Positions 8,347-18,391 of a stretch of 64,000 nt of DNA are shown piece after piece. The notes under the pieces were generated by a model. The model was not told the DNA's origin. It saw only the letters and a program-made list of their open reading frames with translations, and did no database searches. The position numbers and the translations under genes are program-made. Within the stretch, counting starts at the first letter, position 1. Each line of letters opens with the position of its first letter. The DNA is taken from the NCBI RefSeq assembly GCF_003467125.1, contig NZ_QSFA01000009.1, forward strand, positions 35,557-99,556. The letters are read 5' to 3'. This DNA comes from Megasphaera sp. AM44-1BH. Lineage in GTDB: Bacteria > Bacillota > Negativicutes > Veillonellales > Megasphaeraceae.

Positions 8347-8997
8347 TTATTTTGCCCGCTTCATCATATTCAGATCGACGATGCCCGCAGAATACGGTGC
8401 TACTTCATAAAGGCCGAACAGGAAATGAATATTCCCCGCCTTATCGAGATAGTAATTTTCCGGAAGCTGTGTCAGACCGGTAAAATAGGAAGAAAGCTGG
8501 TACTTACTGGTAAACAGTGCCTGATTGATTTTTTTGATGGTAAAGTATTTTTCATCGCCCGGCTTGAGAATTTCCTGCCAGGTCACTACTTTCCCCGTCG
8601 TTACATCAAAGGTAGTCCCCTTTTTCCAATGGGTCGGATGGGCATCACGGCCAAAATAAATTTCTCCCGATTCGACAATGGACAAATAATTGCCATCATT
8701 GTGTGTCACTTCATAGGATTTTGTTTCTGTGACAAAACTATTGCTGCCGGCTTTTTCTTTCTGCTTATTGAAAAATTCCTGTGTTTCCCTCTGTTCATTG
8801 GCATAATACTGACGGATTTGTGCCGTCGCTGCCCTATTTCCCATGACCGTGACGTCCGGATAGGTCATTTCCAGATAGCTGTTTCCCTCTTCAAACCGGG
8901 GCACTTGCACCATCTGAACATCTGCAGGCGGAGCAGCCAGGGCTACCGATGCCGTCAGCAGAGCTGCGCCAAGCATGGCCAATATTTTTTGTTTCAT
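8347..8997 (-). CDS. Secreted DUF3298/DUF4163-like protein
   Basis: 216 residues with a clean signal peptide (KQKILAMLGAALLTASVALA, cleavage near residue 22). The C-terminal region with EVAPYSAG near residue 198 and the NYYLDKAGNIHFLF segment matches the DUF3298 family, seen in RsiV-type anti-sigma and other extracytoplasmic proteins. Here there is no anti-sigma domain, so the protein is simply an exported domain of unknown role, periplasmic if the cell is didermal. It lies 27 bp downstream of uvrC and may be co-transcribed with it. Confidence 0.7.
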   Translation of the reverse strand: MKQKILAMLGAALLTASVALAAPPADVQMVQVPRFEEGNSYLEMTYPDVTVMGNRAATAQIRQYYANEQRETQEFFNKQKEKAGSNSFVTETKSYEVTHNDGNYLSIVESGEIYFGRDAHPTHWKKGTTFDVTTGKVVTWQEILKPGDEKYFTIKKINQALFTSKYQLSSYFTGLTQLPENYYLDKAGNIHFLFGLYEVAPYSAGIVDLNMMKRAK

Positions 8998-9024
8998 GCG
9001 TAATTCCTCCCATCTCTCATCATA

Positions 9025-10854
9025 TTACTTTAATTGAGTCTGTTTCCGTTTTTCATCCGTTCCCAGGCGGAAAAAATAATAGACGTTTTCAGCGGTCTGA
9101 CGGGTCATACCCGGCACAGCTGCCAATTCTTCTATTTCTGCCTTCTTCATGTCATCGAGAGTCTTAAAGTGCTGCCACAGTGCCTTGCGCCGTGCCGGAC
9201 CGATACCTTCAATATGGTCCAGGATAGAAACGAGGCTGCGCTTGCCCCGCAGATGCCGGTGATACGTGATAGCAAACCGGTGCGCCTCATCACGGATAGC
9301 CTGCAGCAGCTGCAGCTCCGGCGTATGATGGCTGAGGATTATCGAATCACTGCGCCCTTCGACAAAGACTTCTTCTATGCGCTTGGCCAGGCTGATAACC
9401 GGTGCTTCACACCCGGCCTGCCGTATGACAGGCAGTGCGGCATGGAGCTGACCCTTGCCGCCATCGATGACAATTAAATCAGGAACGGGCCAGTCCTTTT
9501 CATTATACCGCCGTTCCATGATTTCCGCCATAGATTTAAAATCATCGGGCTTGCCCTGTACGGTTTTTAATTTAAACCGCCGGTACTCGCTCCGTGCCGG
9601 CTGGCCGTTTTCAAAAACCACCATGGATGCGACCGTTTCAATTCCCTGGGTATGGGAAATATCAAAACATTCCATCCGTTCTGGCAGGGACGGCAGATCC
9701 AGTACCCGGGCCAGAGCCTGGACTGCGCCGCTCGTCTTATCCGTATCATGCTGCCACTGGAGCCTCCGCTGCTCGAGCAGGACCCGGGCATTTTCTTCCG
9801 CCATGGCAAGGAGTTTCTTTTTACTGCCCCGCTGGGGAATGATAACGTTGACCTGCTGGCCTTTCAGCTGGCTCAGCCGTCGTTCACAATCTTCCTGTTC
9901 TGCCACGGCCGCCACGACAATATCCCGGGGAATGAAAGACTGGGCCGTATAATACTGATCAATGACAGCTTCCGTCATATCGGCAGCTGTCTCATCATCG
10001 CTATGATCCAGACTGAACGTTTCCCGTCCCATGAGCCGGCCGCTGCGGATGGTATAAATCTGGACACAGGTCTGCCCGGCATCGCTGGCCAGCCCCAATA
10101 CATCCATGTCCCCGCCCTGGGTAACGATGTTCTGCTGGGACTGGATAACCCGGATAGCTTCAATCTGATCCCGGTATGCAGCGGCTTTTTCAAATTCCAG
10201 TGCTTCCGACGCCGCTTCCATCTTTTGCTGCAGTTCCCGTATGAGCGGCGTATTCCTGCCTTCCAGCAGATCCACTGCCTGCCGGACCAGATCCTGATAA
10301 TCCGCTTTCGTAATATAGTGCACACAGGGAGCGTCGCAATGGCCCATATGATACTGCAGGCACGGACGGTCTGCCTTGAGGCTGCGGCAGGTCCGGATAT
10401 GAAAAGCCCGCTGCATCAGCTTCAGGACGCGGTGTACAGCACCGGCATCGGCAAAGGGGCCGAAATACCGGGCACCATCCCGCAGGACACGCCGGGTCAT
10501 GCAGACCCGCGGATAGTCGTCCTGCAGCGTTACCTTGATATAGGGATAGGTCTTATCATCGCGAAGCATAATATTATAATGGGGATGATGCTTCTTGATA
10601 AGCGTGTTTTCCAGGATCAGCGCTTCCATTTCATTGGCTACGACGATGGTTTCCAGATCGACAGCATGGCTGATCATGGCGGCTACTTTGACGGCCCGGT
10701 TGGCATCATGGCGTACGTAGCTTTTGACGCGGTTACGCAGATTGACGGCCTTGCCCACATAAATGATGTGACCTTTGGCATCCTTCCATAAATATACGCC
10801 GGGCTGGGTCGTCAGATTATTCACTTTTTCAAGCACGGCTTGTGAAAATGCCAC
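9025..10854 (-). CDS. uvrC: Excinuclease ABC subunit C
   Basis: 609 residues, the usual size. An N-terminal GIY-YIG nuclease (PGVYLWKDAKGHIIYVGKA, residues 18-36) is followed by a UVR motif near residues 200-235, an RNase H-like endonuclease domain and C-terminal helix-hairpin-helix DNA binding (HIEGIGPARRKALW near 560). UvrC makes both incisions in nucleotide excision repair. It starts with GTG at 10854, overlapping the uvrA stop by 1 bp, so translation is coupled. A long open frame on the opposite strand here is a shadow. Confidence 0.97.
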   Translation of the reverse strand: MAFSQAVLEKVNNLTTQPGVYLWKDAKGHIIYVGKAVNLRNRVKSYVRHDANRAVKVAAMISHAVDLETIVVANEMEALILENTLIKKHHPHYNIMLRDDKTYPYIKVTLQDDYPRVCMTRRVLRDGARYFGPFADAGAVHRVLKLMQRAFHIRTCRSLKADRPCLQYHMGHCDAPCVHYITKADYQDLVRQAVDLLEGRNTPLIRELQQKMEAASEALEFEKAAAYRDQIEAIRVIQSQQNIVTQGGDMDVLGLASDAGQTCVQIYTIRSGRLMGRETFSLDHSDDETAADMTEAVIDQYYTAQSFIPRDIVVAAVAEQEDCERRLSQLKGQQVNVIIPQRGSKKKLLAMAEENARVLLEQRRLQWQHDTDKTSGAVQALARVLDLPSLPERMECFDISHTQGIETVASMVVFENGQPARSEYRRFKLKTVQGKPDDFKSMAEIMERRYNEKDWPVPDLIVIDGGKGQLHAALPVIRQAGCEAPVISLAKRIEEVFVEGRSDSIILSHHTPELQLLQAIRDEAHRFAITYHRHLRGKRSLVSILDHIEGIGPARRKALWQHFKTLDDMKKAEIEELAAVPGMTRQTAENVYYFFRLGTDEKRKQTQLK

Positions 10855-13709
10855 TACTGGTCACCGTTTCCTTCCATGAGTTTTCGCGTCCGTTCCAGCA
10901 CGGGTTTCAGGAACTGTCCTGTATACGACTGTGGTACAGCGCAGATATCTTCCGGCGTCCCCGTAGCGACGACCGTACCACCTCCGTCACCGCCTTCAGG
11001 GCCCAGATCAATGAGATAATCAGCTGCTTTGATGACATCGAGATTATGTTCAATGACAACGACCGTATCTCCGCCATCGACGAGGAGCTGCAGGACATCC
11101 ATCAGCTTGTGGATATCCGCCGTATGCAGCCCCGTCGTCGGTTCGTCGAGGATATACAACGTGCGCCCGGTACTTCGCTTGGAAAGCTCTGTCGCCAGTT
11201 TTACCCGCTGTGCTTCTCCGCCGGATAAAGTCGTCGCAGGCTGTCCCAGCCGGATATACCCGAGACCGACCTGCTGGAGCGTTTTCAGTTTATTGAGAAT
11301 ACGGGGAATCTGGGCAAAGAAATCGCAGGCTTCATCTACGGTCATGTTCAGGACATCGGAAATCGTCTTGCCTTTATACTTTACTTCCAGCGTTTCCCTG
11401 TTGTACCGCGTGCCATGACATACTTCACAGGGCACGTAGACATCGGGCAGGAAATTCATCTCTATACGGATAATGCCATCGCCCCGGCAGGCTTCACAGC
11501 GGCCGCCTTTTATGTTGAAACTGAACCGGCCTGCTTTATAGCCGCGGACCTTGGCTTCCGGCGTCTGACTGAACAACTGGCGGATGAAATCAAAGACCCC
11601 CGTATACGTAGCCGGGTTGGACCGGGGAGTCCGTCCGATAGGCGACTGGTCGATATTGATGATTTTATCGATGTATTCTGTGCCGCGCAGTTCTTTAAAT
11701 TTTCCCGGCCGGTGGGGCGTACCATACACGGCTTCTGCCATCCCTTTATAAAGGATTTCATTGACCAGCGTCGATTTCCCTGACCCGGATACACCGGTCA
11801 CAACGGTGAGCGTCCCCAGGGGAAATGCTACATCGATATTCTTTAAATTGTGTTCTGCCGCACCGATGATTTCAATCTGCGTCCCATTGCCCGGACGGCG
11901 CTGTGCCGGAATGGGAATGTACTTCGTTCCCTTCAGATACTGTCCGGTCAGCGATTCCGGGCATGCCATGATATCTTCTGCCGTCCCCTGGGCGACGATC
12001 TGTCCTCCGTGTTCCCCGGCTGCCGGCCCGATATCGAGAATATAATCGGCTGCCCGCATCGTATCTTCGTCGTGTTCCACGACAATCAGGGTATTTCCCA
12101 GATCACGTAGATGTTTCAGGGCACCGAGCAGTTTATCATTGTCCCGCTGATGAAGGCCGATAGACGGTTCATCGAGAATATACAGGACGCTGACCAGGCC
12201 GGAGCCAATCTGCGTAGCGAGGCGGATACGCTGCGCTTCCCCACCCGACAAAGTGCCTGCAGTCCGGGACAAGGTCAGATATTCCAACCCTACGGTCCGC
12301 AGGAAATCGAGACGGGCCCTGATTTCTTTGAGAATCTGCTTTGCAATGAGCTGCTGCCGGTGGCTGAGTTCCAACGTATCAAAAAAGTGGATCATATCTG
12401 TGACCGATAAGTCCGTCAGCTGATGAATGTCCAGTCCGCCGATTTTGATAGCCAGCGCTTCCGGCCGCAGCCGCGCCCCATGACAAGTCGTACACGGCTT
12501 GACCGACATAAACTGTCCAAACTGGTCGCGCATCATATCCGATGAAGCTTCCCGGTAGCGGCGGCGCACCATGGGGATGACTCCTTCAAAGGGCGTCGAG
12601 AACGTCTTGACTTCACCGCGCAGATTTTCATATTCAAAGACGCATTCATCATCCGAACCGTAGAGCACTTTCTGCTGCAGTTCTTCCGGCAGGTCGTCAT
12701 AACAATTCTGTATAGTAAATCCATAGGGCTTCAGGAGACCGCCCAGCTGGCGCATAAACCACGAATCGGGATTGCTGCTGAGAGCCGCAATGCAGCCATC
12801 GGCAAAGGATACATCGCCGTGGGGCAGGCACAGATGAGGATCGACTTCCATGGTACTGCCGATGCCGGAACAGGCCGGGCAGGCACCAAAGGGACTGTTA
12901 AAGGAAAACAGATGAGGCTCGATTTCCGGCAGGCTCACATGACAATCGGGGCAGGCAAAATGCTGGCTGAATGTCACCGTTTCTTTGGTGCTCATGCGGA
13001 AGACATGGACGATGCCTTCGCCTAATTTCGCAGCCGTTTCCAGAGAATCGGTCAACCGCGTCAGGATGCTGTCCTTGATGACCAGGCGATCGACAATGAC
13101 TTCGATGGTATGCTTTTTATTTTTTTCCAGAGGGATATTATCCGACAGGAGAAAGACTTCCCCATCGACGCGGACCCGGACATATCCGTCTTTTACCAGA
13201 CGGGACAGGACCTTCTGGTGCGTCCCTTTGCGTCCATCGACGACAGGTGCCATAATCATGACTTTTTCCCCGTCTCCCAGGGCCATGACCGAATCGGCCA
13301 TCTGCTGGATTGTCTGCTGGCGGATCGGTTTGCCGCATTTCGGGCAGAACGCTTCCCCGGCGCGGGCATACAGCAGGCGCAGGTAGTCGTAGATTTCCGT
13401 GACAGTCCCGACAGTAGAACGGGGATTGCGGCTCGTCGTCTTCTGATCGATAGAAATAGCCGGTGACAGCCCTTCAATATAATCGACATCAGGCTTATCC
13501 ATCTGCCCCAGGAACTGCCGGGCATAAGCCGACAGCGATTCTACATACCTCCGCTGTCCTTCGGCATAAATCGTATCGAAAGCCAGAGACGATTTCCCCG
13601 ACCCGGAAAGGCCGGTAAACACAACCAGTTTATCCCTGGGTATTTTTACATCTATATTTTTCAGATTGTGCTGTCTGGCACCTTTGATGACAATATACTT
13701 ATCTTGCAC
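10854..13709 (-). CDS. uvrA: Excinuclease ABC subunit A
   Basis: 951 residues with two ABC ATPase modules. Walker A motifs are GLSGSGKSS near residue 33 and GVSGSGKST in the second half, each with an LSGGEAQR signature. Zinc modules CPDC...CPAC and CEAC...CEVC interrupt them. UvrA is the DNA-damage sensor that loads UvrB. The GTG start at 13709 is supported by GGGAGG 7 bp upstream. It lies downstream of uvrB across a repeat-filled 99-bp gap, giving the order uvrB-uvrA-uvrC. Confidence 0.97.
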   Translation of the reverse strand: MQDKYIVIKGARQHNLKNIDVKIPRDKLVVFTGLSGSGKSSLAFDTIYAEGQRRYVESLSAYARQFLGQMDKPDVDYIEGLSPAISIDQKTTSRNPRSTVGTVTEIYDYLRLLYARAGEAFCPKCGKPIRQQTIQQMADSVMALGDGEKVMIMAPVVDGRKGTHQKVLSRLVKDGYVRVRVDGEVFLLSDNIPLEKNKKHTIEVIVDRLVIKDSILTRLTDSLETAAKLGEGIVHVFRMSTKETVTFSQHFACPDCHVSLPEIEPHLFSFNSPFGACPACSGIGSTMEVDPHLCLPHGDVSFADGCIAALSSNPDSWFMRQLGGLLKPYGFTIQNCYDDLPEELQQKVLYGSDDECVFEYENLRGEVKTFSTPFEGVIPMVRRRYREASSDMMRDQFGQFMSVKPCTTCHGARLRPEALAIKIGGLDIHQLTDLSVTDMIHFFDTLELSHRQQLIAKQILKEIRARLDFLRTVGLEYLTLSRTAGTLSGGEAQRIRLATQIGSGLVSVLYILDEPSIGLHQRDNDKLLGALKHLRDLGNTLIVVEHDEDTMRAADYILDIGPAAGEHGGQIVAQGTAEDIMACPESLTGQYLKGTKYIPIPAQRRPGNGTQIEIIGAAEHNLKNIDVAFPLGTLTVVTGVSGSGKSTLVNEILYKGMAEAVYGTPHRPGKFKELRGTEYIDKIINIDQSPIGRTPRSNPATYTGVFDFIRQLFSQTPEAKVRGYKAGRFSFNIKGGRCEACRGDGIIRIEMNFLPDVYVPCEVCHGTRYNRETLEVKYKGKTISDVLNMTVDEACDFFAQIPRILNKLKTLQQVGLGYIRLGQPATTLSGGEAQRVKLATELSKRSTGRTLYILDEPTTGLHTADIHKLMDVLQLLVDGGDTVVVIEHNLDVIKAADYLIDLGPEGGDGGGTVVATGTPEDICAVPQSYTGQFLKPVLERTRKLMEGNGDQ

Positions 13710-13727
13710 TTCGTGCCTCCCATTTGA

Positions 13728-13762
13728 GTTTGAAGTTTGATGTTTGAAGTTTGATGTTTGAT
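13728..13762. repeat. Tandem heptamer repeat, GTTTGAW family (5 units)
   Basis: GTTTGAA, GTTTGAT, GTTTGAA, GTTTGAT, GTTTGAT in perfect register between uvrB and uvrA. The same heptamer recurs at 30436-30456. Confidence 0.85.
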
Positions 13763-13778
13763 GAAAACGGGCCGTTAC

Positions 13779-13806
13779 GACCTGTGAACTGCGGCCTGCG
13801 AACTGC
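13779..13806. repeat. Tandem heptamer repeat, SRMCTGY family (4 units)
   Basis: GACCTGT, GAACTGC, GGCCTGC, GAACTGC, ending 2 bp before the uvrB stop codon. It is the same family as 2107-2134 and sits only 16 bp from an unrelated heptamer array. Confidence 0.85.
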
Positions 13807-13808
13807 GC

Positions 13809-15926
13809 CTATCGCTTCTTCACATCGGGCCGCTTGATTTTACGCCGGTATCTGCGCTTAGGCATATCACTGTCCTGCAGCTCTTTGGGCAGCGTATCGT
13901 CCTGGCTCATATCGGCCAGTTTCTGCCGCAATTGCCCCAGACGGTCCCGCAATTCCGCCGCCTTTTCGAATTCCAGATTCTTGGCGGCCTGCTTCATCTG
14001 CAGCGTTACGGTCTGAATGACCTTGTGGAGAGCCTCCCGGGTCAGCGGTTTATCCGTACTACTGCTGTACTCTTTCTGGTCCTCTGCTACTTTCGTCAGT
14101 TCAATCAGATTGACGACATCTTTTTTGACCGATTTAGGGATAATATGGTGTGCCTTATTATAGGCATCCTGTACTTTGCGGCGCCGTTTCGTTTCATCTA
14201 TAGCGCGGGCCATGGAATCGGTAATCGTATCGGCATACATGATGACCTTGCCATGGACATTACGGGCAGCCCGGCCCATGGTCTGGATAAGAGCCGTATC
14301 GGACCGCAGGAACCCTTCTTTGTCGGCATCGAGAATAGCTACCAGCGAAACTTCCGGCATATCCAGTCCTTCGCGCAGCAGGTTGATGCCGACCAGGACA
14401 TCGAACACACCGGCCCGCAGGTCCCGGATGATATCGGCCCGTTCGATAGTGGCAATATCGGAGTGGAGATAGCGCACGAGGACTCCCATTTCTTTCAGAT
14501 AGTCTGTCAGGTCCTCTGCCATCTTTTTCGTCAGCGTCGTGACCAGCACCCGTTCATGACGGTCACGGCGTTTGCGTATTTCTCCCAGGAGATCATCCAT
14601 CTGCCCGGCAATAGGGCGGACTTCTACTTCCGGATCGAGCAGCCCTGTCGGCCGGATAATCTGCTGGGCCAGATTGGTCTGCACTTCCATTTCATAATCG
14701 CCCGGTGTGGCACTGACAAAAATAATCTGATTGATCCGTTCGGTAAATTCATCGAACGTCAGAGGCCGGTTATCCAGAGCCGATGGCAGACGGAATCCAT
14801 ATTCGATAAGAGACTGTTTGCGTGAACGGTCTCCAGCATACATGGCCCGCAGCTGCGGCAGCGTCACGTGTGATTCATCGACCATGATAAGAAAATCATC
14901 AGGGAAATAATCAAGCAGCGTATACGGTGCCTGACCGGCTTTACGTCCCGCCAGATGACGGGAATAGTTTTCAATCCCTGAGCAATATCCCATTTCCTCC
15001 ATCATTTCCATATCGTACCGGGTCCGCTGTTCCAGCCGCTGGGCTTCCAAGAGATGACCGCCATCTTTCAGCTCCCTGAGCCGTTCATCCAGCTCTTTCC
15101 GGATGGTTCCCAGGGCCCGTTCCATTTTATCCTTTGTCGTGACATAATGACTGGCCGGATAAATCGCCACGTGTTTTCGTTCGGCAATGACTTCTCCGGT
15201 CAGCACATCCACTTCGGTCAGTCTGTCAATTTCATCACCGAACATTTCAATGCGGATAACAGAATTATCGAACGCCGCTGGAAAGACTTCGATGGTATCA
15301 CCATGAACGCGGAATGTTCCCCGTTCCAGGCTCACATCATTGCGCGTATACTGGATATCGACCAGCTTATGCAGGATTTCTTCCTGGGACTTTTCCTGAC
15401 CGAGGCGCAGAGAAACGACGAGTTCGCTGTAATCTTCCGGGTCACCCAGGCCATAGATGCAGGACACGGATGCAACGATAATGACGTCGCGCCGTTCAAA
15501 GAGGCTCATCGTAGCTGAATGGCGCAGTTTATCGATTTCATCGTTGATAGACGCATCTTTTTCAATATACGTATCGGTCGAAGCAATATACGCTTCCGGT
15601 TGATAGTAATCATAGTAACTGACAAAGTAAGCCACTTCGTTATCAGGGAAGAACGCCTTGAATTCACTGCAAAGCTGGGCAGCCAGGGTCTTGTTGTGGG
15701 CAATGACCAGCGTCGGTTTCTGCACGGCTTCAATGACCTTGGCCATGGTGAACGTCTTGCCCGTCCCCGTGGCCCCGAGCAGGACCTGCGCCCACTGACC
15801 GGACTTTACCCCTTCAGCCAGTGATGCGATGGCTTCCGGCTGGTCTCCCATCGGTTCGTACGGCGCAACGACCCGGAACGGATGAGACGTATCATAATCT
15901 TTATTTAAATGCGATTGTATATCCAT
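13809..15926 (-). CDS. uvrB: Excinuclease ABC subunit B
   Basis: 705 residues from ATG 15926, preferred because GAGGT lies 6 bp upstream and the promoter ends above it; the open frame extends to 16052 but that part is the leader. Walker A GATGTGKT lies near residue 45, the beta-hairpin YYDYYQPEAY follows, helicase motifs VDESHVTLPQ and QTMGRAARN are present, and a C-terminal UVR domain (NLEFEKAAELRD) ends the protein. UvrB verifies damage and positions UvrC. It is the first gene of uvrB-uvrA-uvrC. Confidence 0.97.
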   Translation of the reverse strand: MDIQSHLNKDYDTSHPFRVVAPYEPMGDQPEAIASLAEGVKSGQWAQVLLGATGTGKTFTMAKVIEAVQKPTLVIAHNKTLAAQLCSEFKAFFPDNEVAYFVSYYDYYQPEAYIASTDTYIEKDASINDEIDKLRHSATMSLFERRDVIIVASVSCIYGLGDPEDYSELVVSLRLGQEKSQEEILHKLVDIQYTRNDVSLERGTFRVHGDTIEVFPAAFDNSVIRIEMFGDEIDRLTEVDVLTGEVIAERKHVAIYPASHYVTTKDKMERALGTIRKELDERLRELKDGGHLLEAQRLEQRTRYDMEMMEEMGYCSGIENYSRHLAGRKAGQAPYTLLDYFPDDFLIMVDESHVTLPQLRAMYAGDRSRKQSLIEYGFRLPSALDNRPLTFDEFTERINQIIFVSATPGDYEMEVQTNLAQQIIRPTGLLDPEVEVRPIAGQMDDLLGEIRKRRDRHERVLVTTLTKKMAEDLTDYLKEMGVLVRYLHSDIATIERADIIRDLRAGVFDVLVGINLLREGLDMPEVSLVAILDADKEGFLRSDTALIQTMGRAARNVHGKVIMYADTITDSMARAIDETKRRRKVQDAYNKAHHIIPKSVKKDVVNLIELTKVAEDQKEYSSSTDKPLTREALHKVIQTVTLQMKQAAKNLEFEKAAELRDRLGQLRQKLADMSQDDTLPKELQDSDMPKRRYRRKIKRPDVKKR

Positions 15927-15973
15927 ATCAGACCTCGAATCAGAACAAAGGAATAGCAATTTTCCGTTATCCC

Positions 15974-16002
15974 AGTATAGCATATTGGCGAACATATGTA
16001 CA
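15974..16002 (-). promoter_or_regulatory. uvrB promoter
   Basis: TGTACA (15997-16002) and TATACT (15974-15979) on the minus strand with a 17-bp spacer. It abuts the terminator of the upstream MATE gene. I saw no clear LexA box in it. Confidence 0.65.
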
Positions 16003-16006
16003 GAAA

Positions 16007-16036
16007 AAGGAGGCTGCACACCAGGACAGTCTCCTT
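16007..16036 (-). terminator. MATE gene terminator
   Basis: On the minus strand AAGGAGACTG pairs with CAGCCTCCTT (one G-U) and is followed by TTTTTCTGT. Confidence 0.8.
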
Positions 16037-16070
16037 GATGATATGGGGGCAACCAATGCCGCCCATCTCT

Positions 16071-17420
16071 TTATGACCGTATCTGTTTTTTTATTTGTCG
16101 CACATTGTATACTAATGCCGCTGTCGTAACGATGAACGCCACTCCGTCACTGACGGCCCCTGCCAGCCAGATGCCATCCAGCCCCAGGAAGGAAGAAAAC
16201 AGATAGACACAGGGAATGAGGAAAAATACCTGGCGGTTGATTGTAAAGAACAGGGAAAACAGCGGTTTGTTCACGGCCTGGAAATAATTTCCTGCTATGA
16301 TGGAAGAACCGACGACGGGCGTCATCACCAGATATATGCGCATGGCTCTCGTCCCGACGCGGAGCAGGTCCGGTGAATCGTTAAAAATACGTATGATTTC
16401 CTGGGGAAACACCTCGGCGATGATAAATCCCAGAACGCTGACCCCCGTTGCCGCCAACAGAGCCAGCCGGAGTGTATGGAGGACGCGGTCGTACTTTCTG
16501 GCACCAAAATTGAATCCCAATATAGGCTGGGCTCCCATGCTGATGCCGACAACGGGCATAAAAATGAGCATCATGAGCCGGTTGATGATGCCATAGGCAG
16601 CCACGGCCGTCACGCCTCCATAAAACTGGATTTTCACATTGAACACGACCATGACAGCCGTAGCGGCCAGCTGCATCATAAAGGGGGAACAACCTATTTT
16701 GACAATATCGAGTATACTATGCAGCCGGGGACGCAGATACTTCCACTGCAGCTTCAGCACAGCCGGGCCCCAGATAAAATACCAGGCAACCCAGAGTGCC
16801 GCTACGGCCTGTGCCAGTACCGTTGCCAGCGCCGATCCGCTGATTCCCCACTGGAAGGTGAACACAAATAAGTAATTCAGAATGACATTAATGATACCGG
16901 CGATAATCTGTGTCTCCAGCGCCGTCCTGGGATCTCCCTGGGCGCGGATGACATTATTGATGCCAAAGCCGATGTGCTGGAACACACTGCCCAGGAGAAT
17001 GATGCTGATGAAATCATGGGCATAGGGCAGGACGGCCGGATCGACGCCCATAAAATCGCGGAGCAGCGGATCGAGATACCACAGGAACACGCCTGTCGTT
17101 ATGACCATGATGGCAAACATCAGGGTAAAAGCATTGCCCAGTATGCCTTCTGCCCGGTCCGTCCGCCCCTGTCCCAGACGGATAGAAATGATATTGGCTG
17201 AACCGACACCGATGAGCATACCGAACGCCATGAGCAGAGTCTGGACAGGAAAAGCTACGGTAACGGCCGTCAGTGCCAGCTCGCCAATGCCCTGACCGAC
17301 GAAAATACTGTCTACTACATTGTACAGTGCCGTAATGACCGTACCGGTAATAGCTGGGACAGAAAACTTCCAGAGCAGCCTGCTGACCGGCTGAGTCCCT
17401 AAAAATGATGCATCTCTCAT
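16071..17420 (-). CDS. MATE family efflux transporter
   Basis: 449 residues with about 12 hydrophobic helices. The opening LLWKFSVPAITGTVITALYNVVDSIFVGQ and the repeated pattern in the second half (KIGCSPFMMQLAATAVMVVFN) are typical of the MATE/NorM-DinF fold, which exports cationic drugs or metabolites using a Na+ or H+ gradient. The 12-helix length is complete. It is monocistronic with its own terminator. The true substrate is unknown. Confidence 0.9.
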   Translation of the reverse strand: MRDASFLGTQPVSRLLWKFSVPAITGTVITALYNVVDSIFVGQGIGELALTAVTVAFPVQTLLMAFGMLIGVGSANIISIRLGQGRTDRAEGILGNAFTLMFAIMVITTGVFLWYLDPLLRDFMGVDPAVLPYAHDFISIILLGSVFQHIGFGINNVIRAQGDPRTALETQIIAGIINVILNYLFVFTFQWGISGSALATVLAQAVAALWVAWYFIWGPAVLKLQWKYLRPRLHSILDIVKIGCSPFMMQLAATAVMVVFNVKIQFYGGVTAVAAYGIINRLMMLIFMPVVGISMGAQPILGFNFGARKYDRVLHTLRLALLAATGVSVLGFIIAEVFPQEIIRIFNDSPDLLRVGTRAMRIYLVMTPVVGSSIIAGNYFQAVNKPLFSLFFTINRQVFFLIPCVYLFSSFLGLDGIWLAGAVSDGVAFIVTTAALVYNVRQIKKQIRS

Positions 17421-17511
17421 CTATCCTGATCTCCTAATCTGAAATTCTCACTATATATTCTATAGTATATCACAGCCTTTGATACGGCTGCGACGATATA
17501 TCCGGCAAAAA

Positions 17512-17551
17512 AACGGGAACTGCCATCACTTCTATGATGACAATTCCCGTT
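17512..17551 (-). terminator. tcdA terminator
   Basis: A 17-bp stem (AACGGGAATTGTCATCA with TGATGGCAGTTCCCGTT) around a 6-nt loop, followed by TTTTTTT on the minus strand. Its core resembles the rubredoxin terminator stem at 7982-8007. Confidence 0.92.
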
Positions 17552-17590
17552 CTATTCCAATAGGGTTACCCTGAATGTTTTTTCTCCTGC

Positions 17591-18391
17591 TCAGCGATTC
17601 AGTACGCCCGTTCCCGGTCCTTCCACGTTTGTATCGTCTTCAATGCAATCTTTTACCAGGTCGTTGACAATGGTCCCGGCAATAATCAGCCCTGCCACCG
17701 ATGGCACAAAGGAGATGCTGCCTGGCACGGAACGGCGGAAATCACAGCTGTGAGAACTACCGGGCGGACAGATGCAGTTGGCACCACAGCCGCTCTGCCG
17801 GCGTTTCAATGGCTGTTCCTTCGAATAGACGACTTTTAATTTCTTTATATGACGTTTCTTCAATTCACGGCGCATAACACGGGCCAGAGGATCAACGCTG
17901 GTCTTGTAAATATCAGCTACTTCAAACTTCGTCGGGTCCAGCTTGTTACCGGCGCCCATGCAGCTGATAATGGGGATATGTCTCTTATCTGCTTCCACGA
18001 CGAGGGCGATTTTACCGGTCATCGTATCAATAGCATCGACGATATAATCGTAGTGCTGCTGGAAAAATTTGTCCGCTACATCAGGCATAAAAAATTCTTC
18101 TATCGTATCGACAACAGCCTGGGGATTGATATCCAGAATCCGCTGCTTCATCATTTCCGTCTTCTTTTTGCCCACCGTCTTCGATGTCGCATGAATCTGC
18201 CGGTTGATATTGGTCAGACAGACCAGGTCATTATCGACGAGGACAAAATGACCGATACCGGACCGGGCCAGCCCTTCGGCCACATAGGAACCGACACCGC
18301 CAATCCCAAAAATAGCTACCGTCGTCTGTGCCAGCTTTTCCATGGCAGCATGGCCCAGCAATAATTCAGTTCTGGAAAAACGTCCCAACAT
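17591..18391 (-). CDS. tcdA: tRNA threonylcarbamoyladenosine dehydratase (TcdA/CsdL)
   Basis: 266 residues of the E1/ThiF/MoeB fold. The nucleotide-binding GIGGVGSYVAE lies near residue 33 and DNDLVCLTNINRQ near 58, followed by the AIDTMTGK segment near 120. TcdA uses ATP to cyclise t6A37 in tRNA. Cysteines near SGCGANCICPPGS fit the sulfur or zinc region seen in many members. The gene stands alone, with an extended -10 promoter (TGCTATAAT, 18429-18434). Confidence 0.9.
   Translation of the reverse strand: MLGRFSRTELLLGHAAMEKLAQTTVAIFGIGGVGSYVAEGLARSGIGHFVLVDNDLVCLTNINRQIHATSKTVGKKKTEMMKQRILDINPQAVVDTIEEFFMPDVADKFFQQHYDYIVDAIDTMTGKIALVVEADKRHIPIISCMGAGNKLDPTKFEVADIYKTSVDPLARVMRRELKKRHIKKLKVVYSKEQPLKRRQSGCGANCICPPGSSHSCDFRRSVPGSISFVPSVAGLIIAGTIVNDLVKDCIEDDTNVEGPGTGVLNR

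Noticed and set aside
9652..10791. 379-codon open frame on the plus strand opposite uvrC
   Set aside because: It has no ribosome site, overlaps a confidently identified gene end to end, and its product has no recognisable motifs. It is a codon-bias shadow.
13728..13806. CRISPR-like array
   Set aside because: Units are 7 bp with no spacers, and there are no cas genes.
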